45,236 nucleotides of DNA from IMG/VR virus record IMGVR_UViG_3300046543_000401, positions 1 to 45,236 of that record, one strand, 5' to 3'. The first letter of the stretch is position 1. Each line of letters opens with the position of its first letter. The DNA is from a virus. The notes below the pieces were generated by a model, which was given only the letters and a program-made list of their open reading frames with translations, did no database searches and was not told the origin of the DNA. Positions 44,641 through 45,236 of the stretch are shown in pieces. The position numbers and the translations under genes were made by a program.

Positions 44641-45123
44641 CTAGGCCGCCCTCCAAACGAAGTCGCCCTTATCCTCAACGATCGCAGGTTCACTCTCGAC
44701 GCACAGGCACTCACGGCCGACCATCGGGTCTGCGACCGGCCGCCAGAAATTACGGACGCGCCCGCCGGGAACGTGATTGTCCTCGAGCGCTTCCTCGATG
44801 CCGAACTGCCGGAGCACCCACCGCGCCTCGTTCGACGTGCAGCGGCGGGTGCCGAGCGTGCGGTGTTGGCGGCTGATGCTGAGATGATACTCTGGTCCGT
44901 CGACCTTACCGTCATCGATGAACTCCACGGCGGACAGGACGGCCAGTGATGAGGCTTCGTGAAAGAAGGCCCGCACCGGGGCGCCCTTGTGTCTCACCAC
45001 CGGCAATCCGTCAGTGGGAACCTCGCGCCAGCCTTCCAGGCGTGGACGTTTCACCGCGATCAGGCTCAGAGTGCCGTCCGAGTAGGTGTCAGCCGTCGCT
45101 TGGGGAATATCCATCTCCTCCAT
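44641..45123 (-). CDS. DUF7694-like phage hypothetical protein
   Basis: A 160-residue protein: VDGPEYHLSISRQHRTLGTR, NEARWVLRQFGIEEALEDNH, VPGGRVRNFWRPVADPMVGR. This central block is widespread in alphaproteobacterial phages and is assigned to DUF7694 as I recall. Function unknown. ATG 45123 follows the TAG of the 16-252 gene by one base across the circle junction; ATGs at 45138 and 45114 are alternatives. Last gene of the leftward late operon. Confidence 0.65.
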   Translation of the reverse strand: MEEMDIPQATADTYSDGTLSLIAVKRPRLEGWREVPTDGLPVVRHKGAPVRAFFHEASSLAVLSAVEFIDDGKVDGPEYHLSISRQHRTLGTRRCTSNEARWVLRQFGIEEALEDNHVPGGRVRNFWRPVADPMVGRECLCVESEPAIVEDKGDFVWRAA

Positions 45124-45236
45124 CCTACGTCCCGTCATGCTCGGCTTTGCTGAGATCTAGCGGAGAATATTTTTGCTCTGCGGCCTGTCGCCGCAGTTCC
45201 TCCCACAGCGCTGGGGCGTCCTTGCCCTCCGCTTGG
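45110..45236. repeat. Terminal direct repeat, right copy
   Basis: Exact second copy of bases 1-127. One copy should be removed when the genome is circularised, leaving about 45,109 bp. It covers the start of the DUF7694-like gene and the 3' end of the small gene annotated at 16-252. Confidence 0.95.

Overview
The window is a complete temperate bacteriophage genome. Bases 1-127 recur exactly at 45110-45236, so the contig closes into a circle of about 45.1 kb. The repeat length fits an assembler overlap better than a biological terminal repeat. The virion is a contractile-tailed (myovirus) chimera. It has an HK97-type head (P27-type small terminase, large terminase, portal, S78 protease, HK97 capsid fold) and a Mu-type tail and baseplate (gp37, gp38/DUF2635, sheath, tube, frameshifted chaperone, tape measure, N-like, gp44, gp45, gp46, gp47, DUF2313). 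High GC, heavy use of GTG starts, ATGA/GTGA gene overlaps and the protein families point to an alphaproteobacterial host. A type I-E CRISPR repeat implies relatives of the host with an I-E Cas system; Acetobacteraceae is one guess, not proven.

Layout. 36.0-36.8 kb is a mirror image of the lambda switch: a Cro-like gene on the minus strand (36011-36232), a divergent XRE repressor (36331-36729), and four copies of a 16-bp palindrome, two on each side of the repressor gene. Leftward from the switch (minus strand) run early and replication genes (36.0-30 kb: HTH protein, RusA, zinc-ribbon peptides, a tRNA-Met, DnaB helicase, helicase-loader-like protein), then a putative late regulator and promoter (about 29.3-29.8 kb). 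After these come HNH, an Acb2/Tad1-like anti-defence protein, terminase, head, connectors, tail, baseplate, tail fibre and a small terminal module that passes the contig junction. Rightward (plus strand, 36.8-44.2 kb) run small early genes, a coiled-coil protein, ERF recombinase, YqaJ exonuclease, excisionase and integrase. An AT-richer non-coding stretch after the integrase is a plausible attP region.

The most striking object is at 42830-42976, between the recombination genes and the excisionase: a phage-borne type I-E mini-CRISPR array with three repeats and two 32-bp spacers and no cas genes. Spacer 1 is 24/32 identical to this phage's own tape measure gene. It is in the same codon frame, its differences are almost all synonymous, and an AAG PAM sits at the right side. 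Spacer 2 encodes what looks like the missing N-terminal helix of the very gene the array interrupts, and the shared junction carries an ATG PAM. Both spacers therefore appear to aim at close relatives of this phage. The array occupies the site one spacer would target, much as a homing endonuclease does.

Three free-standing homing-type endonucleases (two HNH, one GIY-YIG) are scattered among the structural genes. An extra tail-fibre cassette with a GH99/WbsX-like putative depolymerase is inserted between the tail terminator and the sheath. A lone plus-strand gene at 35315-35806 is a moron candidate. No separate endolysin is recognisable; the only muralytic domain seen is at the C-terminal part of the tape measure protein.
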